A stretch of 47,480 nucleotides of DNA, taken from positions 1 to 47,480 of the IMG/VR virus record IMGVR_UViG_3300036795_000437; one strand, 5' to 3'. The first letter of the stretch is position 1; every line of letters begins with the position of its first letter. The position numbers and the translations under genes were made by a program. The notes beneath the pieces were generated by a model, which had not been told where the DNA came from, did no database searches, and saw only the letters and a program-made list of their open reading frames with translations. The DNA comes from a virus. This document shows, one piece after another, positions 12,469 through 20,362 of this stretch.

Positions 12469-13712
12469 AGTTCACTCACGCCGATATCGATGCGATCAAG
12501 CGCGACAACCCGGTGACGAAAATCGCCGGCGCCGTCGTCGCGCTGCGGGCGCAGCGGCAGGGCGCGTTCCCATTCTCCGGCCCGTGCCCGCTGCATTCGC
12601 CGGATCCGCAGGCGCGGGACTCGACGTCGTTCGCCTGCAGCGACGAGGCATGGGTGTGCACCAGCTGCGGCGGCGGCGACGTCGTCGACCTGGTCGCGCG
12701 CATGAACGGGCTCGATCCGAAGAAGGACTTCCGCAAGGCGCTCGAACTGCTGACCGGCGGCAGAGCTGCGCCCCAGCTGTCGGCCGACGAGGCCCGGGCG
12801 CTTGAGGAGGCGCGCACCGAGGAGGCGGCGGCCCGGTACGAGGCCCAGAACGAATATCGCGACCGCGAGCAGCGCGTCGCCTGGGACCTCTATTACAAAT
12901 ACGGCATGCGCCTGTCGCATCCGCGGGCCTCGATCGCGCGGGACTATCTGGGCGCGTGCCGCGGCTTGCGTCTGCCCGACACGCTGTGGCTGCGCTTCAA
13001 TCCAGAGGCGCGCTATTACGTCCCCGACCGGCCGAAGGCGCGCGAGATCCATCGCGGCCCGGCGCTGCTCGCGCCGATCCAGCGCGGCGGACGCTTCTGC
13101 GGCGTGCACCAGACCTTCATCGATCTTAAGCAGCCGAACGGCAAGGCGGTCATCGTCGATCCGAAGACGTCGACGGCGATGCAGGCGAAGAAAGTGCGCG
13201 GCTCGATGAAGGGCGGCCACATCGACATGGTCGGGACCGGCTCATTCGATAAAGACGGCCGCGAACGGCCTGCTGGCCCGCGCGCGCTGATCCTCGGCGA
13301 GGGTATCGAGAAAGTCGGCGCCGTGATGAGCGCGATGCTCGAGGACGGCCGCGACGTCGCCGGCGTCGCATTCTGGAGCGCCATGAACCTCGGCAACATG
13401 GGCGGCAAGGCGCTGCGCAACGTGCCGCATCCGACGCTGAAGGGCGCGACCGGCAGGCCGCTGCGGCCGGGCGGCCCGGAGCCCGACATGGACACGCCGG
13501 CGATCGAGATCCCGGATTCCGTCGAGCGCCTGGTGCTGCTCGGCGACCGCACCTCCGATCCATTCGAAACCGAGTGTGTCATGGCGCGCGCGGCCGCGCG
13601 TTACGCGGAAGCCCGGCGGCTAAAGGGCGAAGCCCGTCTTTCGCTTGAAGTCGTGTGCGCCTGGGGGCCGGACGGCAAGGACTTCGACGACGTTCTGAGG
13701 GAGGCGGCGTGA
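12465..13712 (+). CDS. DNA primase-like protein (CHC2 zinc finger, Toprim)
   Basis: A 415-residue protein. The N-terminus carries a CHC2-type zinc finger with Cys41, His44, Cys65 and Cys68 (GPCPLHSPD, WVCTSCGGG). The middle has an RNA-polymerase-like primase region (MRLSHPRASIARDYLGA...FNPEARYYV). Residues ~270-415 form a Toprim domain with ALILGEGIEKVGAVMSAM (catalytic Glu) and an acidic LLGDRTSDP segment. It synthesises RNA primers for phage DNA replication, together with the SF3 helicase at 16110. It overlaps RT upstream (ATGA) and the methyltransferase downstream (GTGA). Confidence 0.88.
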   Translation: MKFTHADIDAIKRDNPVTKIAGAVVALRAQRQGAFPFSGPCPLHSPDPQARDSTSFACSDEAWVCTSCGGGDVVDLVARMNGLDPKKDFRKALELLTGGRAAPQLSADEARALEEARTEEAAARYEAQNEYRDREQRVAWDLYYKYGMRLSHPRASIARDYLGACRGLRLPDTLWLRFNPEARYYVPDRPKAREIHRGPALLAPIQRGGRFCGVHQTFIDLKQPNGKAVIVDPKTSTAMQAKKVRGSMKGGHIDMVGTGSFDKDGRERPAGPRALILGEGIEKVGAVMSAMLEDGRDVAGVAFWSAMNLGNMGGKALRNVPHPTLKGATGRPLRPGGPEPDMDTPAIEIPDSVERLVLLGDRTSDPFETECVMARAAARYAEARRLKGEARLSLEVVCAWGPDGKDFDDVLREAA

Positions 13713-15271
13713 GTTCTCTGAAAGCCCGCAAGCGCGCGCGCCGCGTCCGTGTCGCCGACCTCTTCTGCGGCGCCGGCAGCCTGTCGATGGGTGCGAACGA
13801 CGCGCTGACCGAACTCGGCCACAAGCCGCACTTCGTCGCCGTCAACCATTGGGATGTCGCGACGCAGACCTACGCGCGCAACCATCCCGGCGCCTCGGTG
13901 CACTGCGTCACGCTCGACGCCGCCTTCCCGTGCGAGCTGGTGCCGGAAGGCCATCTCGACCTGCTGATGGGCGGGATCGAATGCACGTTCTTCTCGCGCG
14001 CGCGCGGCGGCAAGCCTGTCAGCGACCAGCAGCGGATGTCGGGCTGGCACGTGGTGCGCTGGTGCACCGAGCTGCGCGTCGACGCGCTGCTGCTCGAAAA
14101 CGTGCCGGAGTTCGTGCGCTGGGGGCCCGTCAACCGCCGGACCGGCAAGCCGATCAAGTCGCGCGAGGGCGAATATTTCCGGGCATGGTGGGCGGCGCTC
14201 GAGGCGATCGGCTTCAAGCTCGAGAAGCGCGAGATCAACTGCGCCGACTATGGCGACGCCACGACTCGCGTACGCCTTTTCATCCTCGGCCGCTCGGACG
14301 ACAAGCCGATCCGCTGGCCGGAGGCGACGCACGCCAGGCGCGGACGCGCGCCGGCCGGCCGCGCGGAATGGCGGGGCATGCGTGAGTGCATCGACTGGTC
14401 CGTTCCCGGCCGCTCGATCTTCGACCGCAAGATCCCGCTGGCACCGAAGACGCTCGCCCGCATCGCCGCCGGCCTCGTGAAATTCCAGTGGCCGGAGCCG
14501 TTCCTTGTTGTGCTGCGGCAGCATTGCGCCGCGCGCGGCCTCGACCTGCCGATGCCGACCGCATGCGCCGGCGGCACGCATCTCGGCCTGGTGCAGCCTT
14601 TCGTGGTCAAACAGCACTTCAGGCGCGATCTGATGGACACCGAGGCTCCTCTGCCGGCGGTGACGACGGTGTCGCGCATCGGGCTTGTCGAGCCTTTCGT
14701 CCTCTCGAACCATGCCGGCGGCGCGCCGCGCGCGGCCGGCGAGCCGTGTCCGGGGCTGGTGACGAAGCAGGGCCACGCGCTGATCGCGCCATATTACGGA
14801 TCGGGATCCGGCGAGACCTGCAGCTCGGCCGGGGAGCCGCTGCCGACCGCCACCACCAAGGCGCGGTTCGGCCTGGTGCTGCCGGTGACGCATAGCGACT
14901 CGAGCAACCGGACGCGATCGGTCGACGATCCCGCACCGACGCTCACATGCGCCAGGCGCGGAGAACTCGCGTTCGTCGCGGCCAGCTTCGGCGAGCGGCC
15001 GGCGCAGGCGCCGCGGACGCATTCGCTGGATGAACCGGCGCCGACCATCTGCGCCACCGGGCACACCAACCTGGTCGAGCCGGGGCCGCAATACGACATC
15101 CTCTTCCGCATGCTTGCGCCTGCCGAACTCGCCGCGGCCATGAGCATTTCGACGCCGGAGCGGCCCTATCACTTCGTCGGCAACAAGACGCAGGTGGTGC
15201 GGCAGATAGGGCAGGCGGTGCCGCGGCGCACGGGCGCGGCGCTGGTGCGCGCGCTGATGGGGGCGGCATGA
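13709..15271 (+). CDS. DNA (cytosine-5) methyltransferase
   Basis: A 520-residue C5 methyltransferase from GTG 13709. It shows VADLFCGAGSLSMG (SAM binding), the catalytic cysteine Cys92 in GGIECTFFSRARGG (EC replaces the textbook PC, as in other phage enzymes), LLLENVPEF (residues ~128-136) and a final HFVGNKTQVVRQIGQAVP. The target-recognition part (~260-460) contains five or six degenerate ~40-residue repeats with the phrase 'PLP-T-x-T...GLV-x-PF'. It probably protects phage DNA from restriction. No cognate endonuclease is nearby. It is coupled to both neighbours by four-base overlaps. Confidence 0.93.
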   Translation: MSSLKARKRARRVRVADLFCGAGSLSMGANDALTELGHKPHFVAVNHWDVATQTYARNHPGASVHCVTLDAAFPCELVPEGHLDLLMGGIECTFFSRARGGKPVSDQQRMSGWHVVRWCTELRVDALLLENVPEFVRWGPVNRRTGKPIKSREGEYFRAWWAALEAIGFKLEKREINCADYGDATTRVRLFILGRSDDKPIRWPEATHARRGRAPAGRAEWRGMRECIDWSVPGRSIFDRKIPLAPKTLARIAAGLVKFQWPEPFLVVLRQHCAARGLDLPMPTACAGGTHLGLVQPFVVKQHFRRDLMDTEAPLPAVTTVSRIGLVEPFVLSNHAGGAPRAAGEPCPGLVTKQGHALIAPYYGSGSGETCSSAGEPLPTATTKARFGLVLPVTHSDSSNRTRSVDDPAPTLTCARRGELAFVAASFGERPAQAPRTHSLDEPAPTICATGHTNLVEPGPQYDILFRMLAPAELAAAMSISTPERPYHFVGNKTQVVRQIGQAVPRRTGAALVRALMGAA

Positions 15272-16113
15272 CCCCTCGCAGGCCAATCATGCGTTACCAC
15301 GGCGGCAAGTGGCGGCTCGCGACATGGATCATCGAGCATCTGCCGCCACACCGGGTCTATGTCGAGCCGTTCGGCGGCGCCGCGAGCGTGCTGATGCGGA
15401 AGCCGCGATCCTTCGCGGAGGTCTACAACGACCTCGATGACGAGGTGGTCAACGTCTTCCACATCCTGCAGGAGCCAGTCGCCGCGGCCGAGCTCGAGCG
15501 GCGCTGCTCACTGACGCCGTTCGCGCGTTCAGAGTTTGAGCTCGCCTATAAATCCACCAATGATCCGGTCGAGCGCGCGCGCCGGATCCTCATTCGCTCC
15601 TGGATGGGCCACGGCGCCAGCGGAATGCGCAAGCACCGCACCGGCTTTCGCGTCAATCCGCATCGTCAACGGACAACGGCTGCCGATGACTGGTCGACTT
15701 GGCCGCTATCGATTCCTGCCTTCACCGCGCGGTTGCGCGGCGTCACGATCGAGAGCCGTCCGGCCGCAAAGCTGATCGCCGACCACGACACTCCCCAGAC
15801 GCTGTTCTACGTCGATCCGCCCTATCTGTTCTCTGTGCGGTCGCAAAAGCGCGTCGGCTCCGACCTCTATCATGGCTATCGGCACGAACTGAGCGACGGC
15901 GACCACGCCGCGCTGATCGCGCAGCTGCGCGGCGTGCGGGGCATGGTCGTGCTGTCTGGCTATGCCAGCGATCTCTACGAGCGGCTGCTGACCGGCTGGC
16001 AACGCATCGAGCACGACGCCTTCGCCGATCGGGGGGGGCCACGCGTCGAGGTCATCTGGATCAATCCGGCGGCGGCATCGGCCGGCCGCCTGCCGCTTGA
16101 GGACGTCGCGTGA
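15268..16113 (+). CDS. DNA adenine methylase (D12 class)
   Basis: A 281-residue Dam-like N6-adenine methyltransferase. Motifs in order are YHGGKWRLATWI at residues ~9-20, VYVEPFGGAASVLM (SAM-binding) at ~29-42, EVYNDLDDEVVNVF, and the catalytic DPPY at ~182-185 (TLFYVDPPYL). The length is normal for the family. With the C5 enzyme upstream and a second adenine methylase at 46343, the phage seems heavily equipped for DNA modification. It is coupled to its neighbours by ATGA and GTGA overlaps. The recognition sequence cannot be read. Confidence 0.92.
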   Translation: MTPRRPIMRYHGGKWRLATWIIEHLPPHRVYVEPFGGAASVLMRKPRSFAEVYNDLDDEVVNVFHILQEPVAAAELERRCSLTPFARSEFELAYKSTNDPVERARRILIRSWMGHGASGMRKHRTGFRVNPHRQRTTAADDWSTWPLSIPAFTARLRGVTIESRPAAKLIADHDTPQTLFYVDPPYLFSVRSQKRVGSDLYHGYRHELSDGDHAALIAQLRGVRGMVVLSGYASDLYERLLTGWQRIEHDAFADRGGPRVEVIWINPAAASAGRLPLEDVA

Positions 16114-18191
16114 CCCGTCAGGACGCCATCGCGCTCATCCTTTCGATCGTCGATGCCGCGCAACCGCCGGCAGCGCCGGCGATCGACGTTGCACCCTCCC
16201 AGTCTGACCGGAAACAAAGCGCCGCGCGCAAGCGCGGCTCCGCTTCGTCTTCTTCCCCTTCCGATCCTGCCGGCGACCCTCCCGCGCTCCCCGCCGCCCC
16301 GACTGCGGCGCAGGATCTCGCCGACCCTCCCGCATCTTCCGCGGCCGTTGCCGCCTCGCCGTCTTTCTCTCGCGCGCCGCGCGTATCCGCACCCTCCCAC
16401 ATGGGAGGAGCAGACGAAAATGGGGGGCTGGTGGGGGCAGGGGGCGCGGACGACGAAGCTTTGGCCGAGCAGCGCCACCGCGAGCAGGAACTCAAGCGCG
16501 ACGCTCTCAATCGCGATCTGGCGCGGCTGCCGATGACGGACCTCGGCAATGTCGAGCGCTTCCGGCGGCGCTTTGCCGATCAGTTCAAATGGTCGCCCGC
16601 GCTCGGCTGGTTCTATTGGGACGGCAAGCGGTGGTCGCGCGACGGCGCGGACTCGAAGGTGCGCATCGCGGCGCACGAGACCGTGCGCGCCATCCAGGAC
16701 GAGGCGAAAGCGCTGCGGGACGAGGCGACGTCGATCGCCAACGAATTCGATAAGCCCGATCTGGCGAAGCGCGAAAAGGAATTTGCAAAACGGCAGAAAA
16801 AGGCAAAGTCCGCGGCGAAGCTGAAGCTCGAGCTGGTGCACGATGCCGGCGATCCCAGCGTCGCCGAAAAGGCGAAGAAGAAGCGCAAGGCGGCCGCCGA
16901 TGCCGAGCACAGCATGCGCCAGTTCTTCCGCATGCAGATCCTGCGGATCGACGCCGCACAGCTCGCTGCATGGGGCCGCGATTCCGAGATGAATGCGCGG
17001 ATGACGCCGCTCGACAAGCACGCCGCGCCCTACCTCGCGACCAAGATCGAAGCCTTCGACGCCGATCCGTGGATGATCAACGTCAACAATGGCACGCTCT
17101 ATGTCGACCAGGCGCTGCCCGGCAAGATCGGCTTCAAGCCGCATGACCCGGCCGATCTGATCACCAAGATCTCGCCGGTCGATTACGAGCCGCGCGCCGC
17201 CTGCCCGACCTTCGACGGCTTCCTCGAGCGCATCCAGCCGGACGTCGACAACCGCCGCTTCATCATCGACTGGCTCGGCTATTCGCTGACCGGTGACGCC
17301 AGCGAGCAGCAGCTCGCCGTCTTCCATGGCGCCGGCGGCAACGGCAAGGGCGTCATCGTCAGGATCGCCACCTATATCGCCGGCGACTATGCGCGCACCA
17401 CGCCGATCGAGACCTTCCTCGCGGAGGCCTCACCGCGCAATGCCTCGGCGCCGACGCCGGAACGCGCTGCGTTGCCGGGCGTGCGCATGCTGGTCGCCAA
17501 CGAGCCGGAGCAGAACGCGAAGTTCGACGAAGGCTTCATCAAGCTGGTGACGGGCGGCGACAAGGTCTCCGCGCGTGACCTCAACAAATCGCAATTCGAG
17601 TTCCTGCCCGTCTTCAAGCTGTCGATCTCGGCCAACCACAAGCCGCGCATCCGCGACACGACCGAGGGCATCTGGCGGCGCATGAACCTGGTGCCGTTCG
17701 ACGTCGTCGTCCCGCGCAGCGAGTGGGACCTCAAGCTCGATGACAAGCTGAAGGTCGAGGCCTCCGGCGTGCTCAACGTATTGCTCGACGGCCTGCGCAG
17801 CTGGCTGGCGAAGGGGCTGGTGCGATCGAAGGCCTCGGAAGCGGCGACGCGGCAGTACCGCGAGGACAGTGACCCGCTCGGCCGCTTCCTCGTCGACTGC
17901 ACCGAGCCGGCGCCCGGGGAGAAGGTGCAATCGACCCAGCTCTACGAGCTGTTCCTCGCCTGGGCGAAGGCCAACGGTGCGCCGGAATGGAAGCACACGG
18001 GCTTCACCAACGCGATGAAGGAACGGCCCGGGATCGTGCTCAAGAAAATCAGCGTGATGTTCTTCATGGACATCCGCGCCACCAGGGCGATCGGCGATTT
18101 CGTCGATCATGCCGGACGGCCGATCGGCTCCATGAGTGCCGCGCCGGCTGACGGCGGATCGACGCGCGGGGAGGATGAAATCGCCTTTTGA
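16110..18191 (+). CDS. Replicative SF3 helicase (D5/P4-like)
   Basis: A 693-residue protein. Residues ~20-115 are a low-complexity Ala/Pro/Ser linker whose DNA carries the first iteron cluster. Residues ~150-400 contain the D5-type N-terminal domain (WSPALGWFYWDGKRW at ~160) and an insertion rich in Lys/Ala. The helicase core shows Walker A GAGGNGKG at ~407-414, RMLVANEPEQ, KLVTGGDKVSARDL and SISANHKPRIRDTTEGIWRR, then a winged-helix end. It unwinds DNA at the phage origin and probably recognises it. The start at 16110 (GTG, GTGA overlap) is plausible but gives an unusually disordered N-terminus. ATG 16401 is an in-frame alternative without a clear ribosome site. Confidence 0.9.
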   Translation: MTRQDAIALILSIVDAAQPPAAPAIDVAPSQSDRKQSAARKRGSASSSSPSDPAGDPPALPAAPTAAQDLADPPASSAAVAASPSFSRAPRVSAPSHMGGADENGGLVGAGGADDEALAEQRHREQELKRDALNRDLARLPMTDLGNVERFRRRFADQFKWSPALGWFYWDGKRWSRDGADSKVRIAAHETVRAIQDEAKALRDEATSIANEFDKPDLAKREKEFAKRQKKAKSAAKLKLELVHDAGDPSVAEKAKKKRKAAADAEHSMRQFFRMQILRIDAAQLAAWGRDSEMNARMTPLDKHAAPYLATKIEAFDADPWMINVNNGTLYVDQALPGKIGFKPHDPADLITKISPVDYEPRAACPTFDGFLERIQPDVDNRRFIIDWLGYSLTGDASEQQLAVFHGAGGNGKGVIVRIATYIAGDYARTTPIETFLAEASPRNASAPTPERAALPGVRMLVANEPEQNAKFDEGFIKLVTGGDKVSARDLNKSQFEFLPVFKLSISANHKPRIRDTTEGIWRRMNLVPFDVVVPRSEWDLKLDDKLKVEASGVLNVLLDGLRSWLAKGLVRSKASEAATRQYREDSDPLGRFLVDCTEPAPGEKVQSTQLYELFLAWAKANGAPEWKHTGFTNAMKERPGIVLKKISVMFFMDIRATRAIGDFVDHAGRPIGSMSAAPADGGSTRGEDEIAF
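16193..16408. repeat. Iteron cluster 1 (ACCCTCCC) inside the helicase gene
   Basis: Exact ACCCTCCC copies at 16193, 16276, 16324 and 16391, all in the same orientation. An inverted partial copy GGGAGG at 16403-16408 makes the last one a small palindrome. They lie in the low-complexity linker of the helicase gene, as lambda iterons lie inside gene O. It is a candidate initiator-binding region. Confidence 0.55.
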
Positions 18192-18200
18192 CAGTCAACA

Positions 18201-18379
18201 ACCCTCCCGCGCCTCCCGTAAACGGGAGGGTTGAGCGATGCAAGAAGTCCCTGCGGCACAAGGCTGCGGGAGGGTTCATGGAGGGTTGGGAGGGTTTTTG
18301 CGTGTGAGGACTCATTGTGCGGGCGCGGGGGCGCGCACACACAAGGTTCATACATCACAGAAACCCTCCCTACCCTCCC
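18201..18379. repeat. Iteron cluster 2 (ACCCTCCC/GGGAGGGT), candidate origin
   Basis: Six exact copies of the same 8-mer, at 18201, 18224(-), 18268(-), 18288(-), 18363 and 18372, plus one near copy at 18279(-). Several form inverted pairs (for example 18201 with 18224). They fill the start of the 380-bp non-coding stretch 18192-18571 after the helicase gene. With cluster 1 this makes ten exact copies flanking the initiator-type gene. Interpreted as a replication origin or primase-loading region. Confidence 0.6.
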
Positions 18380-18524
18380 ATAGAGAGAACAAGTGACTCA
18401 GATGATTCAGCTTTTTGTCTTTGCTGATCGGGCTTTTCGAAGCGTTGCGCCTATCGGCTGCGGTGTTGCCGAGGTCTCCCATAGGCCTCCCGAACACTCT
18501 CCCGATGGATTGATCAACCGAAAT

Positions 18525-18551
18525 GACCCTGGGGCAATTTGCCCGAGGGTC
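18525..18551. promoter_or_regulatory. 27-bp palindrome upstream of the NusG-like gene
   Basis: GACCCTGGGGCAA (18525-18537) and TTGCCCGAGGGTC (18539-18551) are complementary at 12 of 13 positions around a single central T. It ends 20 bp before ATG 18572. It could be an operator for a dimeric regulator of the late switch or, as RNA, a hairpin hiding the leader. It lacks the T-run of a terminator. Confidence 0.5.
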
Positions 18552-18571
18552 TGCACTGAGCGAGGGGCACG

Positions 18572-19252
18572 ATGGATATCGATCTCACCGAAGCGTGGTC
18601 GCTGCTCGATATCGCCAAGGCGGCGGAGTTGTCGGCGCAAAACGAACATCACCTGCCGACCGATGCCGAGATCGTGGCCGGCGTGTCGGCCGAATGGTAT
18701 CTGATCCAGACTTTCGCCGGCGATGACGTGCGGGCGATGCGCTGGCTGGCGCGGCGGCGGTTCGGTGTGTTCCGGCCGATGCAGCAGCGCGTCGATCGGG
18801 AATCCGGGCGGCGCCTGCAGGGCTTCGAGCCGGTGTTCCCCGGGTGGCTGTTCGTCTTCTGCTGGATGGACATCGAAACGTTCGGCCGCCTGGTCAGCGT
18901 TCCCGGCGTGCACGGGCTGCTGTGCTATCCGAACACGCTCCGGCCTGTCGTGGTCGGTGATGACTTCGTGCAGCGCATCCGCAAGGAAGCGTGGGTCTAT
19001 GACGAGACCGCGCCGGCGGTGCGCGGGCATGTTTCGGTGAGCGCGGGCCGGCAGGTGAAGCGAACGACACTGAAACGGAGCCAACGGCAGAAGCTGAAAC
19101 GTCTAACTGCGCTGGCGCGACGCAACGAGATTTGGGATGCGGCGGCGTGGTCATGTGCGAACCGGCTTGATCCCGGCGAGAGAATCAGGCTGCTTAGTCG
19201 GGCTTTGGCTGGCCCCGTCGATGTATTCCCGGACATGTGTCTGGAGAGATGA
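18572..19252 (+). CDS. NusG-like transcription antitermination protein
   Basis: A 226-residue protein. Residues ~41-140 match a NusG N-terminal (NGN) domain: EWYLIQTFAGDD at ~41-52, the RRRFGVFRPM segment, FEPVFPGWLFVFCWMD at ~85-100, and VSVPGVHGLLCYPNTLRPVVV. In NusG and RfaH this domain clamps RNA polymerase into a processive state. The C-terminal KOW domain that couples to ribosomes is not evident. Instead there is a basic region (KRTTLKRSQRQKLKRL) and a helical end. AGCGAGGGG precedes the ATG. Its place between the early genes and two terminators that precede the late genes argues for a Q-like role. That role is inference from position and fold. Confidence 0.8.
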   Translation: MDIDLTEAWSLLDIAKAAELSAQNEHHLPTDAEIVAGVSAEWYLIQTFAGDDVRAMRWLARRRFGVFRPMQQRVDRESGRRLQGFEPVFPGWLFVFCWMDIETFGRLVSVPGVHGLLCYPNTLRPVVVGDDFVQRIRKEAWVYDETAPAVRGHVSVSAGRQVKRTTLKRSQRQKLKRLTALARRNEIWDAAAWSCANRLDPGERIRLLSRALAGPVDVFPDMCLER

Positions 19253-19369
19253 TCGGCCTGGGCGGATGAGACGGGCGAACGAACGTGCCCGCGGCAAAAG
19301 TAAAGCTTTGCAAGTTTCCTCAGCGAGGGCGAGCCGGGAGCCGCAACCGGTAGAGGCCCAGCGATCAAG

Positions 19370-19394
19370 AGCCCGGCCGTCGCGCCGGGCTTTT
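19370..19394 (+). terminator. Rho-independent terminator 1 after the NusG-like gene
   Basis: AGCCCGGC (19370-19377) pairs with GCCGGGCT (19384-19391) and runs into TTTT. It lies 118 bp after the antiterminator gene. It would stop early transcription before the late genes unless bypassed. Confidence 0.8.
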
Positions 19395-19399
19395 CGCTG

Positions 19400-19408
19400 C
19401 ATAGGGTG
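19400..19408 (+). promoter_or_regulatory. CATAGGGTG element after terminator (copy 1)
   Basis: CATAGGGTG begins nine bases after the GCCGGGC arm of the terminator. The same 9-mer at the same distance follows the terminator at 28342. The pair may be part of a phage promoter or antitermination signal. Function is unproven. Confidence 0.35.
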
Positions 19409-19437
19409 CGAGCGATCTTGAACTCTCTCCTCCCACT

Positions 19438-19466
19438 GGGCCGTGGCATCACCACGGCCCTTTTTT
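19438..19466 (+). terminator. Rho-independent terminator 2, directly before late genes
   Basis: GGGCCGTGG (19438-19446) pairs with CCACGGCCC (19452-19460) around CATCA and is followed by TTTTTT. It is one of the strongest terminators in the window. The last T of its tract touches the ATG at 19467. Confidence 0.88.
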
Positions 19467-20216
19467 ATGATTTCCCTGCAATTCGACCTTTCGGCGCTTC
19501 GATCGGCCGCATCCGCAGTGCAAGGGGTGAGCGACGACGATATGCCGTTCGCCCTCGCCTACGCTCTGACGAAGGCGATGCAATCGGCGAAAGACGCTGA
19601 AGTCGAGACCATGCGTCAGGTGTTCGACCGGCCGACGCGATACACGCTGAATGCGCTTGCGGTCATTCCGGCGACGAAGAACGATTTGCGCGCCGTGCTG
19701 CACGTACGCGAGTTCGGCGGCACGCCCGCGTGGAAGTATCTCGGTCCCCAGATCCATGGTGGCCCGCGGCGCAAGAAGGGTTTTGAGCGCGCGCTCGAAC
19801 GCGCCGGCATTCTCCGGTCTGACGAGTTCGCCGTGCCGAGCCGGCTCGCGCCGCTGGATGGCAACGGCAACATGAAAGCCGGCATCATCACGCGCATCCT
19901 GTCCGACGTTGGCGCCAACCCTGATCCGATGTCCAACACGGCCGCTGCGCAACGGCGCAAGCGCCAATCCAAAGGCAAAGGCACCTACTTCGTGCTGCGG
20001 GATCGCGGCGGAGTACCGAACGGGATCTACTTCAGGCTTGGCTTGCGTGACATCAGGCCCATCCTGCTGTTCACCGCGCCACCGCAGTACCAACCGCGCT
20101 TTCCCTACTACGACGTTGCGCGCGCCATCGTGCCGAAGGCAGCAGCGGAACACTTCGCCGCGGGTTGGAAGCGGTACGTCATCCCCAATATGCGCCGGCG
20201 TCTGCGGGCAGCGTGA
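19467..20216 (+). CDS. Conserved-type phage protein at start of late region
   Basis: A 249-residue protein from MISLQFDLSALRSAA. The middle contains RQVFDRPTRYTLNALAV, PAWKYLGPQIHGGPRRKKGF and GNMKAGIITRILSDVGA. I recall this pattern as a widespread phage protein of unknown function that lies beside terminase genes. No ribosome site precedes ATG 19467, which follows the terminator T-run directly. GTG 19527 after AAGGG is an alternative start that would cut 20 residues. It is probably a minor virion or assembly component. Confidence 0.6.
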   Translation: MISLQFDLSALRSAASAVQGVSDDDMPFALAYALTKAMQSAKDAEVETMRQVFDRPTRYTLNALAVIPATKNDLRAVLHVREFGGTPAWKYLGPQIHGGPRRKKGFERALERAGILRSDEFAVPSRLAPLDGNGNMKAGIITRILSDVGANPDPMSNTAAAQRRKRQSKGKGTYFVLRDRGGVPNGIYFRLGLRDIRPILLFTAPPQYQPRFPYYDVARAIVPKAAAEHFAAGWKRYVIPNMRRRLRAA

Positions 20217-20362
20217 CGGGATGGAACTCGATGGGTCCTTCCTAGGCCACCCCCCTCATGCGAGTAGTTCGCACCGCATGTGCGCGCCAGTCTGAGCCGA
20301 TCTTAAAAGCATTAAATTAAGAGCCTTAACGGCAACGCCCTTTCCCTTAAAAGGCCTCGCCC
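20217..20362. other. Gap before terminase, candidate packaging (cos) region
   Basis: A 146-bp gap with no gene. It has a C-run (CCACCCCCCTCATGCGAG) and then a markedly AT-rich stretch with repeated CTTAAAAG/TTAAGAG words (20304-20352). The GpA-type terminase implies cohesive-end packaging, and cos usually lies just upstream of the terminase small subunit gene, so this is the best candidate. No cos sequence can be proven. Confidence 0.35.

Noticed and set aside
18393-18704. Open frame beginning in the post-helicase gap and ending inside the NusG-like gene.
   Set aside because: No ribosome site or motif, and its second half is an out-of-frame copy of the NusG-like sequence.
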